From NCBI GenBank assembly GCA_903864395.1, contig CAIPFQ010000243.1:1-5747 (forward strand): DNA of 5,747 nucleotides. Reading direction: 5' to 3'. The position numbers and the translations under genes were made by a program. This document shows, in pieces, positions 1 to 5,746 of this stretch. Origin of the DNA: an uncultured Chlamydiae bacterium (GTDB lineage: Bacteria; Chlamydiota; Chlamydiia; Chlamydiales; SM23-39). The notes beneath the pieces were generated by a model. The model had not been told where the DNA came from and did no database searches. It worked only from the letters and a program-made list of their open reading frames with translations. How positions within the stretch are numbered: the first letter of the stretch is position 1; each line of letters opens with the position of its first letter.

Positions 1-2
1 AA

Positions 3-1799
3 CAGTACCGAAAAAAAGCGCGCACTCTCGACTCTTCTTCAAAACAGCAAATTGAATCTCACCTTCACGCTCTGCAAACAGCGATCGAGCAAAAAGATGC
101 GCCCCTCGCCTCTCGCATGGGGGAAAAGCTTTTAGAAGTTTCTCAAAGGCTCATGCCAAAAAGCCTTTGGGATAAGGTGCGAGATTTTTTAGGGGCCATC
201 GCTTTTGCTCTGTGCGTGGCGATCGTGATTCGAACTATGTGGTTTGAACCTTATACAATTCCGACCGGTTCCATGCGCCCCACCCTCAAGGAGGGAGATT
301 TTTTAATCGTCTCTAAAACAAACTTCGGAATTAATGTTCCTCTTCGCTCGGCCCAATTTTACTTTGACCCTTCGCTAGTGCAACGAGGCTCCATTTTTGT
401 ATTTTCAGGGGATACGATGGATATGCCCGACGCAGACACGACCTATTTTTATCTTTTTCCAGGAAAAAAACTGTATGTAAAAAGACTCATGGGAAAGCCT
501 GGCGATACCCTTTATTTCTATGGAGGGCAGATCTATGGCATAGATGCGCAAGGCAAGGAAATTACCGATTTGCGCTACTCCTCATGGGCGCGATCCCTTG
601 AGCATATTCCCTTTATTCGCTTTGACGGCAAGATCTCTGTCTCCGATATGCAGCAGGGTGTTTCTAAAACAGCGACTTTCTACCAGATGAACCAACCTGT
701 CGCTAGACTCTCTGTCAACGCCCTAGGCAGAGTGCAAGGAGAGGTTCTCTCCGAGAGGTTCACGCCTCCTCTTACGGAGTATTTTGATCTTTGGGGCTTT
801 AAGAATTACGCTATGGCGCGCTTATTGACCCCAGCCCAAGCCCAACAATTCCATCCAGGGGTCAGTGCCGATATTGGACAAGGGATGCTTTATTTAGAGC
901 TCTCTCATCATCCAAGCGTCCAAGGAGGAAAAATCATTCGCGACGAATACAATCGGAGGAGACCAGATCTTAGCGTGGAAACTTCCTTAATGGCTCTCAA
1001 TAAAGAACAAGTCAACCAAATTGCAAAACATCTCGTCACAGCTAGGTTTGTTGTAGAAAAAGGGGTCGTCTATCGCTACGGCATGCAGATCAAAGACCCC
1101 ACCCACCTTCCCTATTTGCCGCATCTTAGCGATGTTCCCGATGGCACGTATGAGATTCAAAACGGGACTGCCTACAAAATTCTTTGGGGTGGCATCGCCA
1201 AACCGCTGTCTTCAGACCATCCTCTTTATAACCAAAGCCCTGAAAGAGTGCAGCTTCTCTATAACTTAGGCATTGAATTTCTCAATTTTTACAGCCCAGA
1301 AAAAAACAATTCCCTTTGGCCTTCCCGATACGCCTATTTTCGCGAGGGAGATTTGTATCTACTCGGCGCAGCCGTAGTGAAAAAAAACGAGCCAGAAATG
1401 ACTCTTTTTTTAAAAAGAGAATACACGCAACAAGCCATGTCTACCTCCATTCACCCTTATTTTCCTTTCGACGACGAAGCCCCGCCAATTGCCTCTGATG
1501 GACACATTGATAAAGAGTTTATTCGAAAGTATGGGATTACAATTCCAGAAAACAAGGTTTTAGCCCTTGGCGATAACCACGCAATGAGCGGAGATAGTCG
1601 GCAATTTGGATTTGTTCCAGAAAACAATATACGAGGGAGGCCTAGCTTCTTATTTTGGCCCCCTGGCCAGCGTTGGGGGCGTCTGCCTCAGCCCTTTCAT
1701 TCCCCCTTTACCTTTCCAAACGTTTTTGTTTGGATCAGTGCGATTGCCATCACAGCGCTCTCTTCTTACTATTTACGCCATCGCAAATACAAACTTTAG
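3..1799 (+). CDS. lepB: Signal peptidase I, chlamydial long form (5' end missing)
   Basis: This is the membrane serine protease that cleaves signal peptides from exported proteins on the outer face of the inner membrane. Numbered from the ATG at 117, an N-terminal membrane segment (about 24-43) is followed by PTGSMRPTL with nucleophile Ser52. The general-base Lys122 lies in YVKRLMGKPGD, and box E reads GDNHAMSGDSR (485-495). A second hydrophobic segment (about 537-553) precedes a basic tail. Between Lys122 and box E are about 360 residues, far more than in E. coli LepB, which is typical of chlamydial LepB (roughly 630 residues). The ATG at 117 has no SD before it, and the same frame is open back to base 3, encoding a charged, helix-prone stretch (YRKKARTLDSSSKQQIE and onward). 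I therefore treat the gene as truncated by the window edge. Its stop overlaps the convergent gene by 4 bases. The family call is very secure; the extension is inferred from the open frame and the family layout. Confidence 0.95.
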   Translation, partial: QYRKKARTLDSSSKQQIESHLHALQTAIEQKDAPLASRMGEKLLEVSQRLMPKSLWDKVRDFLGAIAFALCVAIVIRTMWFEPYTIPTGSMRPTLKEGDFLIVSKTNFGINVPLRSAQFYFDPSLVQRGSIFVFSGDTMDMPDADTTYFYLFPGKKLYVKRLMGKPGDTLYFYGGQIYGIDAQGKEITDLRYSSWARSLEHIPFIRFDGKISVSDMQQGVSKTATFYQMNQPVARLSVNALGRVQGEVLSERFTPPLTEYFDLWGFKNYAMARLLTPAQAQQFHPGVSADIGQGMLYLELSHHPSVQGGKIIRDEYNRRRPDLSVETSLMALNKEQVNQIAKHLVTARFVVEKGVVYRYGMQIKDPTHLPYLPHLSDVPDGTYEIQNGTAYKILWGGIAKPLSSDHPLYNQSPERVQLLYNLGIEFLNFYSPEKNNSLWPSRYAYFREGDLYLLGAAVVKKNEPEMTLFLKREYTQQAMSTSIHPYFPFDDEAPPIASDGHIDKEFIRKYGITIPENKVLALGDNHAMSGDSRQFGFVPENNIRGRPSFLFWPPGQRWGRLPQPFHSPFTFPNVFVWISAIAITALSSYYLRHRKYKL

Positions 1800-2620
1800 G
1801 ATTTCGCCATAACTTCTTGCGTCATTTGGCTAAATTTTTCTTGATAGAGCTGAATAACTGAAGCTACATGCTCTTCTAGAGCGCTCGCAGGAGTCATGGG
1901 GCCGTGACTGAGAAGATTCAGATCAGCAATGTCCCAGCTCTGAGCCAGACGGACATCGAAATTTTTTGCATACAAGGCGATCTCTTTTTTGAGATTTTCG
2001 TCTTTAAAGCTGGTGGCCGCTTGCAACATTCGATCGAGTCTTTCCATCTTTAGAGCGCAAAGCATAGCTCTTTTCTCTAACGCAGAAGAGCCTGGAAGAT
2101 CCAGAGCCGATGCTTTAAATTCATACTCAAGATCGAGCGCGATCAAAGCATTTTCATCCGCACCTTTTCCTGATCCTGGGGCCATCTGACGCAGGTGTGT
2201 GAAATAAGAGATTCCCTTTTGCTGCGCTGCATCGACAAGAGGGGTCGCGGCAAAACGCACTTTTTCTGTCAGCGGCGTCTCTGGCTGCCCCTGAATGGCC
2301 GCTAAAAGCTGCTGATCTCTCTCTTCTTGAAGGATTTGCACGCGATCTTCCCATGTCTTCCACTCAGGATCTAGACCCACCCGCATAGCCACTAACTGCT
2401 TTCTCTCGCTTTGTCCATTCTGATACGAAGCGTCCATTTGTTTCAAAAAAATACTATACTCGCCAGCTTCATAGGCCTTTCGAAGCTCTGCTACAGACGC
2501 TTGTCCGCTGCGCTCTAGGGACACTTCTTGCCCAGAGGGGGGCGTAGCATAAAGAGCCGTAAAGCCTAAGGGAGAGACTCCTGCAAAAAGAGCGACAAGG
2601 AACATATTGATTTTTTTCAT
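1796..2620 (-). CDS. Exported helical protein of unknown function
   Basis: I do not recognise this 274-residue protein. It starts with MKK and a hydrophobic stretch (about residues 6-24), and LYA|TPP at about residue 26 is a plausible signal peptidase I site, so it is probably periplasmic, secreted or surface-associated. The mature part is rich in Glu, Gln, Ala, Lys and Leu and looks almost wholly alpha-helical, with stretches such as SVAELRKAYEAGEYS and ALEEHVASVIQLYQEK. I see no catalytic motif, no internal repeat and only one cysteine after the signal peptide. The start is well supported by an SD (AAGGTGG) four bases upstream and a TATAAT hexamer further up. The stop overlaps the lepB stop. 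The next gene upstream on the same strand encodes a beta-barrel protein 57 bases away, so co-transcription is possible. It may be a lineage-specific chlamydial protein, possibly an effector or envelope factor, but nothing in the sequence decides this. Confidence 0.85.
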   Translation of the reverse strand: MKKINMFLVALFAGVSPLGFTALYATPPSGQEVSLERSGQASVAELRKAYEAGEYSIFLKQMDASYQNGQSERKQLVAMRVGLDPEWKTWEDRVQILQEERDQQLLAAIQGQPETPLTEKVRFAATPLVDAAQQKGISYFTHLRQMAPGSGKGADENALIALDLEYEFKASALDLPGSSALEKRAMLCALKMERLDRMLQAATSFKDENLKKEIALYAKNFDVRLAQSWDIADLNLLSHGPMTPASALEEHVASVIQLYQEKFSQMTQEVMAKS

Positions 2621-2624
2621 ATAA

Positions 2625-2631
2625 CCACCTT
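2625..2631 (-). promoter_or_regulatory. Ribosome binding site, AAGGTGG
   Basis: Read on the minus strand, AAGGTGG ends four bases before the ATG at 2620. It is one of only two convincing SD sequences in the window and fixes the start of the exported helical protein. Confidence 0.7.
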
Positions 2632-2645
2632 ATTTAATACTCACG

Positions 2646-2674
2646 ATTATACATAATAAGCGAATAAAAAGAAA
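2646..2674 (-). promoter_or_regulatory. Candidate promoter of the exported protein gene
   Basis: On the minus strand, bases 2651-2646 read TATAAT, a perfect -10 hexamer. The hexamer 17 bases upstream, TTTCTT (2674-2669), is a poor -35, but it sits in a T-rich stretch. Transcription would begin near 2639, giving a leader of about 20 bases that contains the SD. Poor -35 boxes are common in AT-rich chlamydial promoters. The -10 also lies in a short AT-rich inverted repeat (ATTAT-AC-ATAAT, 2646-2657), so the match could partly reflect base composition. Confidence 0.45.
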
Positions 2675-2677
2675 ACA

Positions 2678-3643
2678 TTAATGATAGTAATCCAAAGCTA
2701 CAACAGCACTAGAAAATACGGGAGAGTTACGACCAGCAATTGAGAACCAAGCCCCTGCGATCAATCCTAACTTAGGCCCCCAGTTGTACTCAATCGCGGG
2801 AGCCAAACTATATGCCGCTGAGGAGCGATGCGCAATCGGAGATCCGAGGCCTGGATTTCCATGAAATTGAGGGCGAGAGCTCCAAAAGCCAACCACATCG
2901 AGGGCGAGCGCCCAGTTTTGCGATAGCGTCGCCTCACAAGCTAGATCTAGGGAAAAGCTGTCAGGAGGAAAAAATCTCCCTCGCGTGCCATAGCCTCCCC
3001 CATAAACACTCAGCCCTTTTAGATTCACAGGAGGGGAAAAACTATACGCCATATTCATTCTCGCATTGATATAGTGAGGGCCTCGTAAATGGAAAAGATG
3101 CCCCATTGTAAAGGCAATCAACGTCGACCATAGCCCAGTTCCTCCTGCGTCTGTGAGATATTTTGTGGGATCTAAATTACGATATTTTCCCGTTGGAATT
3201 TTTTCTATCAGGGTCAATTTCATCGATGGGATCCACCCTTCCTCATCCTCTGGATATAATTGAAAATTCGTTCCAATGGAGAGATCGTAAAGCGACCAGT
3301 GCCCTTGATGTTGGGAATACTTCCAAGAAAAGCCTGGAATGATTTGAACATCAAACCAAGGAATCACTCCAATCTCAACAAATAACTGCGCCTGTTCGAT
3401 GAAAAAATTCGGAGAATCTATCGCCTTCCAATGAGCGTCATATTGGCCTTGATTCACAAGCGAATAAAGAAAAGGTTCCACATCGACGTGACCTGGAGCC
3501 ACCAAAATGGAGGCAGGAGCGATCAAGGGTCCTGTAAGCCAGGGAGGAGGCTCTTTAGGCCCCTCTTCTTCGTAAAGAACCTTCCCTTTCCCATAAAAAA
3601 AATAGGGAATCAAAAGAAACAGAAAAAATATTCTTGATCTCAT
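2678..3643 (-). CDS. Outer-membrane beta-barrel protein, MetA-pathway-like
   Basis: This 321-residue protein has a hydrophobic N-terminal signal (MRSRIFFLFLLIPYFFYG) followed by a body of alternating aromatic and small residues with Gly/Asn/Asp turns, as expected of an outer-membrane barrel. The central stretch DLSIGTNFQLYPEDEEG, followed by IPSMKLTLIEKIPTGKY and then GGTGLWSTLIAFTMGH (roughly residues 120-185), resembles the family once named for the MetA phenol-degradation pathway (Pfam Phenol_MetA_deg). The name implies no such chemistry here; members are mostly uncharacterised barrels annotated as transporters. The chain ends in LDYYH, so the usual last aromatic residue is followed by His. 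The ATG is the only sensible start, because an in-frame TGA lies five codons upstream and the signal peptide begins at once. No good SD precedes it. It diverges from the DUF192 gene with a 26-base gap. Barrel localisation is fairly sure; the substrate is unknown. Confidence 0.8.
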   Translation of the reverse strand: MRSRIFFLFLLIPYFFYGKGKVLYEEEGPKEPPPWLTGPLIAPASILVAPGHVDVEPFLYSLVNQGQYDAHWKAIDSPNFFIEQAQLFVEIGVIPWFDVQIIPGFSWKYSQHQGHWSLYDLSIGTNFQLYPEDEEGWIPSMKLTLIEKIPTGKYRNLDPTKYLTDAGGTGLWSTLIAFTMGHLFHLRGPHYINARMNMAYSFSPPVNLKGLSVYGGGYGTRGRFFPPDSFSLDLACEATLSQNWALALDVVGFWSSRPQFHGNPGLGSPIAHRSSAAYSLAPAIEYNWGPKLGLIAGAWFSIAGRNSPVFSSAVVALDYYH

Positions 3644-3662
3644 AGGCGCATTCTTTCATAAC
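3634..3662 (+). promoter_or_regulatory. Weak candidate promoter, possibly giving a leaderless message
   Basis: TTGATC (3634-3639) and CATAAC (3657-3662) each match the sigma-70 consensus at four of six positions and are separated by exactly 17 bases. Transcription would begin at about 3669-3670, at the start codon of the DUF192 gene. That would make the mRNA leaderless and would explain why no SD is seen. The -35 lies inside the first codons of the divergent barrel gene. This is inferred from weak matches only. Confidence 0.3.
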
Positions 3663-3672
3663 AATCGTTATG
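3657..3672. repeat. Inverted repeat in the divergent gap, possible operator
   Basis: CATAAC-AATC-GTTATG has perfect 6-base arms around a 4-base centre whose middle AT is also symmetric, so 14 of 16 positions obey dyad symmetry. It lies between two divergent genes, covers the candidate -10 of the plus-strand gene and includes that gene's ATG (3670-3672). A repressor site is the natural reading. A small RNA hairpin hiding the start codon is the alternative. A 6-base arm can also arise by chance. Confidence 0.4.
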
Positions 3673-4089
3673 TTAGCAATAGCCTCTTGCATCATCGCTC
3701 TTCGAACCGTCTCGATAAGCCTCGACAATGAGAGGATTGTTGTGGAATTGGCCGATACCGTTGAAGCAAGAGAAACTGGCCTTATGGGAAGGGAGGAGCT
3801 ACTCCCAGGAGAAGGGATGCTTTTCGTGTATGAAAAGGAAGAATGGCTATCTTTCTGGATGAAAGATACTCTCATTCCTTTGACCTTAGCCTTTTTTAAT
3901 GAAGACAAAATCTTGACGGAGCTCTATAATATGCCTGTGGAAGAAAATACAACTAGACCTCGGCTCCTTTTCAAAAGCTCAAAACCCTCTCGCTATGCGC
4001 TAGAAGTGCCAATATACTGGCTCCAAGAGAGAGAAATTCCCCTCGGCGCAAAATTTTCTTTTCTCGATCAACAAAATCTAGTAGAATGA
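3670..4089 (+). CDS. DUF192 family protein
   Basis: This 139-residue protein carries the whole DUF192 domain (PF02643). The conserved blocks are VELADTVEARETGLMGRE (25-42), LPGEGMLFVY (45-54), FWMKDTLIPLTLAFF (62-76), YNMP (86-89) and RYALEVPIYW (108-117), followed by a short hydrophobic end. The family is usually exported or periplasmic, and its biochemical role is not established. The N-terminus (MLAIASCIIALRTV) is hydrophobic but short for a signal peptide. IASC at residues 4-7 resembles a lipobox, but it sits too close to the start to be used normally. The upstream frame is open only to a TAG at 3643 and offers no ATG, GTG or TTG, so 3670 is the only standard start before the domain, although it lacks an SD. 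The stop overlaps the start of the symporter gene (ATGA), which implies coupled translation. Confidence 0.88.
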   Translation: MLAIASCIIALRTVSISLDNERIVVELADTVEARETGLMGREELLPGEGMLFVYEKEEWLSFWMKDTLIPLTLAFFNEDKILTELYNMPVEENTTRPRLLFKSSKPSRYALEVPIYWLQEREIPLGAKFSFLDQQNLVE

Positions 4090-5390
4090 ATCCAATGAGT
4101 AAAAAACGCAAACGCCCATGGGGTGTATTTTTAGCCATTGCCTTGGCGATTGTTTTCGGCTCCTACGTTGGAAAAGACATGGGAATCTTCGGAATCTCAT
4201 TTTACGCGATCGTAGACACCCTCGGAACGATTTTTCTCAATGCGCTGAAGCTCGTTGTTGTTCCCCTTGTAATGGCATCGATTATTAGCGGCATTGCACG
4301 CGTCGGTGGCGAAGAGAGCTTTAAGCGTCTTGGGCTCAAAATATTCTCCTTTTATATTGGAACTAGCTTGCTAGCTATTCTCATTGGTTTGTTTTTCGTC
4401 AATCTCATCTCTCCAGGGACCGCTTACATCTCTACACAGATAGATGCCCACGCCATGGAACGTTTAGCCGTAATCAAAGAGGGCGTTGCAAACTCCCCCG
4501 AAGAAAACTCTTTCCAAGGTCTCCTCGTTTCTCTGGTTCCTTCTAATATCGTCAAAGCGCTAGCCCACGGAGACATGCTTGGGCTCATTTTCTTCAGCCT
4601 TCTTTTTGGCTATGCAATCACAAAAACTGGGAAAACAAACGCACAAACGTTGATGGGCTTTTTTCAAGGGCTTTTTGAAACGATGATACAATTCACTCAT
4701 CTAATCATGAAGTTCCTTCCCTATGGGGTCTTTTGCTTAACGGCAAAAGTATTTATGATCTCTGGTCTTGCCTCTTTAGAATCGGTCGGCTGGTTTGCTC
4801 TCACCGTTGTGCTCGGGCTTTTTGTTTTTATGTTCGTGGCCTTACCCCTGCTTTTAAAATTCGTAGCAAAGGTCAATCCTATTCGCCATTTTAGAGCCAT
4901 GGCTCCCGCTCTTGTTACGGCCTTTTCCACTAGCTCCACTTCCGCAACGCTGCCGATCACGATCGATTGCGTAGAAAAGCGCGCTGGGGTTTCCAACCGT
5001 ATATGCAGTCTCGTCATTCCTTTAGGCACTTCCATCAACATGTCGGGCTCCGCGCTTTATGAGTGCGTTGCAGCCATCTTCATCGCCCAAGCCTATGGGA
5101 TTGAGTTGTCTTTTTCCATGCAGTTCCTTGTCGTCGCCATGTCGCTGATTGCGTCTATTGGTGTCGCAGGAATTCCGTCCGCAAGCCTTGTCGCAATCAT
5201 TATGATTCTCAAGGTGATCGGACTCCCCTCTGAGGGAATTGGCCTATTTGTCGCCGTAGATCGATTGCTTGACATGTGCAGAACAACTGTAAATGTCTTC
5301 AGCGATAGCTGCTGCGCCATTCTCGTCGCTCGCTCCGAAGGAGAAAAACGAGTACTTTCTAAAGATATATTTGAAACAACAGAGGTATAA
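4086..5390 (+). CDS. Dicarboxylate/amino acid:cation symporter (SDF/DAACS family), probably acidic amino acids
   Basis: This 434-residue inner-membrane transporter of the glutamate transporter fold (PF00375) has the family's usual length. A basic start (KKRKR, cytosolic) leads into TM1 (about 12-30). The HP1 loop is rich in Ser/Thr (STSSTSATLP, 281-290). TM7 has NMSGSALYE (318-326), HP2 has GVAGIPSASLV (359-369) and TM8 has DRLLDMCRTTVNVFSD (392-407). TM8 keeps Asp396, Arg399, Thr400, Asn403 and Asp407, equivalents of GltPh D394, R397, T398, N401 and D405. The arginine favours substrates with an acidic side chain (glutamate, aspartate). TM7 is odd: NMDGT reads NMSGS, losing the Asp that helps bind one sodium ion in GltPh. 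The start overlaps the DUF192 stop; Met4 at 4095 is an alternative, and neither has a clear SD. Other chlamydiae encode related gltT-like proteins. Intracellular bacteria could use it to take up host amino acids. The family is certain; substrate and coupling ion are inferred. Confidence 0.95.
   Translation: MNPMSKKRKRPWGVFLAIALAIVFGSYVGKDMGIFGISFYAIVDTLGTIFLNALKLVVVPLVMASIISGIARVGGEESFKRLGLKIFSFYIGTSLLAILIGLFFVNLISPGTAYISTQIDAHAMERLAVIKEGVANSPEENSFQGLLVSLVPSNIVKALAHGDMLGLIFFSLLFGYAITKTGKTNAQTLMGFFQGLFETMIQFTHLIMKFLPYGVFCLTAKVFMISGLASLESVGWFALTVVLGLFVFMFVALPLLLKFVAKVNPIRHFRAMAPALVTAFSTSSTSATLPITIDCVEKRAGVSNRICSLVIPLGTSINMSGSALYECVAAIFIAQAYGIELSFSMQFLVVAMSLIASIGVAGIPSASLVAIIMILKVIGLPSEGIGLFVAVDRLLDMCRTTVNVFSDSCCAILVARSEGEKRVLSKDIFETTEV
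5381..5385 (+). promoter_or_regulatory. Ribosome binding site, AGAGG
   Basis: AGAGG lies inside the last codons of the symporter gene, six bases before the ATG at 5392. It decides the start of the cold-shock gene and rules out the long in-frame extension upstream. A TATATT hexamer at 5366-5371 could act as a -10 for the gene alone, but no -35 is visible at the usual distance. Confidence 0.65.
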
Positions 5391-5391
5391 A

Positions 5392-5610
5392 ATGAACACT
5401 AACCAAAGAATGAACGGAACCGTAAAGTGGTTTAATAAGGACAAAGGATTTGGATTTATTGCTCCAGATGGCGGTAATAAAGACGTATACGTCCATATTT
5501 CGAATGTTGAAACCCCAGATCGCATTCTTTCGGATGGTCAAAGAGTTTCTTTTGAAACAGCCACAGGACGTAAAGGTCCAGAAGCTGTGAAAGTAAAAAG
5601 CCAAGCTTAA
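5392..5610 (+). CDS. cspA: Cold-shock domain protein (CspA family)
   Basis: This 72-residue single-domain protein binds single-stranded RNA and DNA through an OB fold and acts as an RNA chaperone in the cytoplasm. NGTVKWFNKDKGFGFI (8-23) contains RNP1 (KGFGFI, 18-23), and RNP2 appears as VYVHIS (32-37). DGQRVSFETATGRKGPEAVKV (split here as DGQRVSFE, 48-55, then GRKGPEAVKV, 59-68) forms the usual C-terminal strands. Aromatic RNA-contact residues W13, F14, F20, F22, Y33, H35 and F54 are all present. The start at 5392 is chosen because of its SD; Met7 (5410) would give a form beginning at the domain edge. The frame is open far upstream, but that part is symporter sequence in another frame. The gene begins one base after the symporter stop, so it is probably co-transcribed and has no room for the long cold-responsive 5' leader known from E. 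coli cspA, unless that leader lies inside the symporter gene. Confidence 0.95.
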   Translation: MNTNQRMNGTVKWFNKDKGFGFIAPDGGNKDVYVHISNVETPDRILSDGQRVSFETATGRKGPEAVKVKSQA

Positions 5611-5616
5611 ATGATC

Positions 5617-5632
5617 GGGATGGATTCATCCC
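5617..5632. terminator. Hairpin after the cold-shock gene
   Basis: GGGATG (5617-5622) and CATCCC (5627-5632) form a perfect 6-base stem with a GATT loop, seven bases after the csp stop. The bases that follow (AACTTTC) are only weakly T-rich, so on its own it may slow polymerase or protect the mRNA 3' end rather than terminate. Confidence 0.4.
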
Positions 5633-5647
5633 AACTTTCAGTATAAT

Positions 5648-5675
5648 CCCAGGCTTTAGAGCCTGGGTCTTCATT
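5648..5675 (+). terminator. Likely rho-independent terminator
   Basis: CCCAGGCT (5648-5655) and AGCCTGGG (5660-5667) form a perfect 8-base GC-rich stem with a TTAG tetraloop, followed on the plus strand by TCTTCATT. It lies 37 bases after the csp stop and just beyond the end of the convergent minus-strand reading frame. It may serve both directions, although on the minus strand it is followed by ATTATACT, a poor T tract. Confidence 0.6.
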
Positions 5676-5686
5676 GAAGAATATTC

Positions 5687-5746
5687 TTAAACGGAAGCTT
5701 CTTCTTTCTCAATCAGTTCCTCGCCATCCAGCATCTCGTCAATTAC
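5687..5746 (-). CDS. 3' end of an unidentified minus-strand gene
   Basis: On the minus strand the window edge opens into 19 codons ending at a TAA (5689-5687), with tail VIDEMLDGEELIEKEEASV. The acidic, helix-prone composition is typical of a bacterial protein C-terminus. Its position facing the cold-shock gene across two hairpins is what one expects of a convergent gene. The fragment is far too short to assign a family, and I could not exclude an open plus-strand frame over the same bases, which however has no start codon. Confidence 0.45.
   Translation of the reverse strand, partial: VIDEMLDGEELIEKEEASV

Noticed and set aside
1772..1789. Imperfect inverted repeat near the end of lepB
   Set aside because: The stem is four AT pairs, a mismatch and two GC pairs with no T tract, too weak to call a terminator.
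1316..1812. Three small plus-strand reading frames inside and at the end of lepB
   Set aside because: They lie in other frames of a strongly conserved gene, have no SD and encode low-complexity basic or hydrophobic sequence without domain character.
2658..2680. T-rich stretch on the minus strand after the barrel gene as a terminator
   Set aside because: No GC-rich stem precedes it; it fits better as AT-rich promoter surroundings of the next gene.
2812..3069. An 85-codon plus-strand frame antisense to the barrel gene
   Set aside because: No SD or promoter, and the barrel frame on the other strand gives the coherent beta-strand pattern.
3555..3908. A 117-codon minus-strand frame spanning the divergent start region
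   Set aside because: It runs antisense to the conserved DUF192 blocks and over the signal-peptide region of the barrel gene in another frame; its Ser-rich, basic translation looks like a shadow.
5293..5391. In-frame extension of the cold-shock protein upstream of 5392
   Set aside because: The bases code for the C-terminus of the symporter in another frame, and the SD is correctly placed for 5392.
5642..5647. TATAAT on the plus strand before the second hairpin
   Set aside because: No -35 is seen at 16-18 bases upstream and it would transcribe only antisense into the end of the minus-strand gene.
5677..5688. Perfect 12-base palindrome AAGAATATTCTT
   Set aside because: It has no loop, is AT-rich, overlaps the stop codon of the edge gene and has no second copy in the window, so chance is the simplest explanation.
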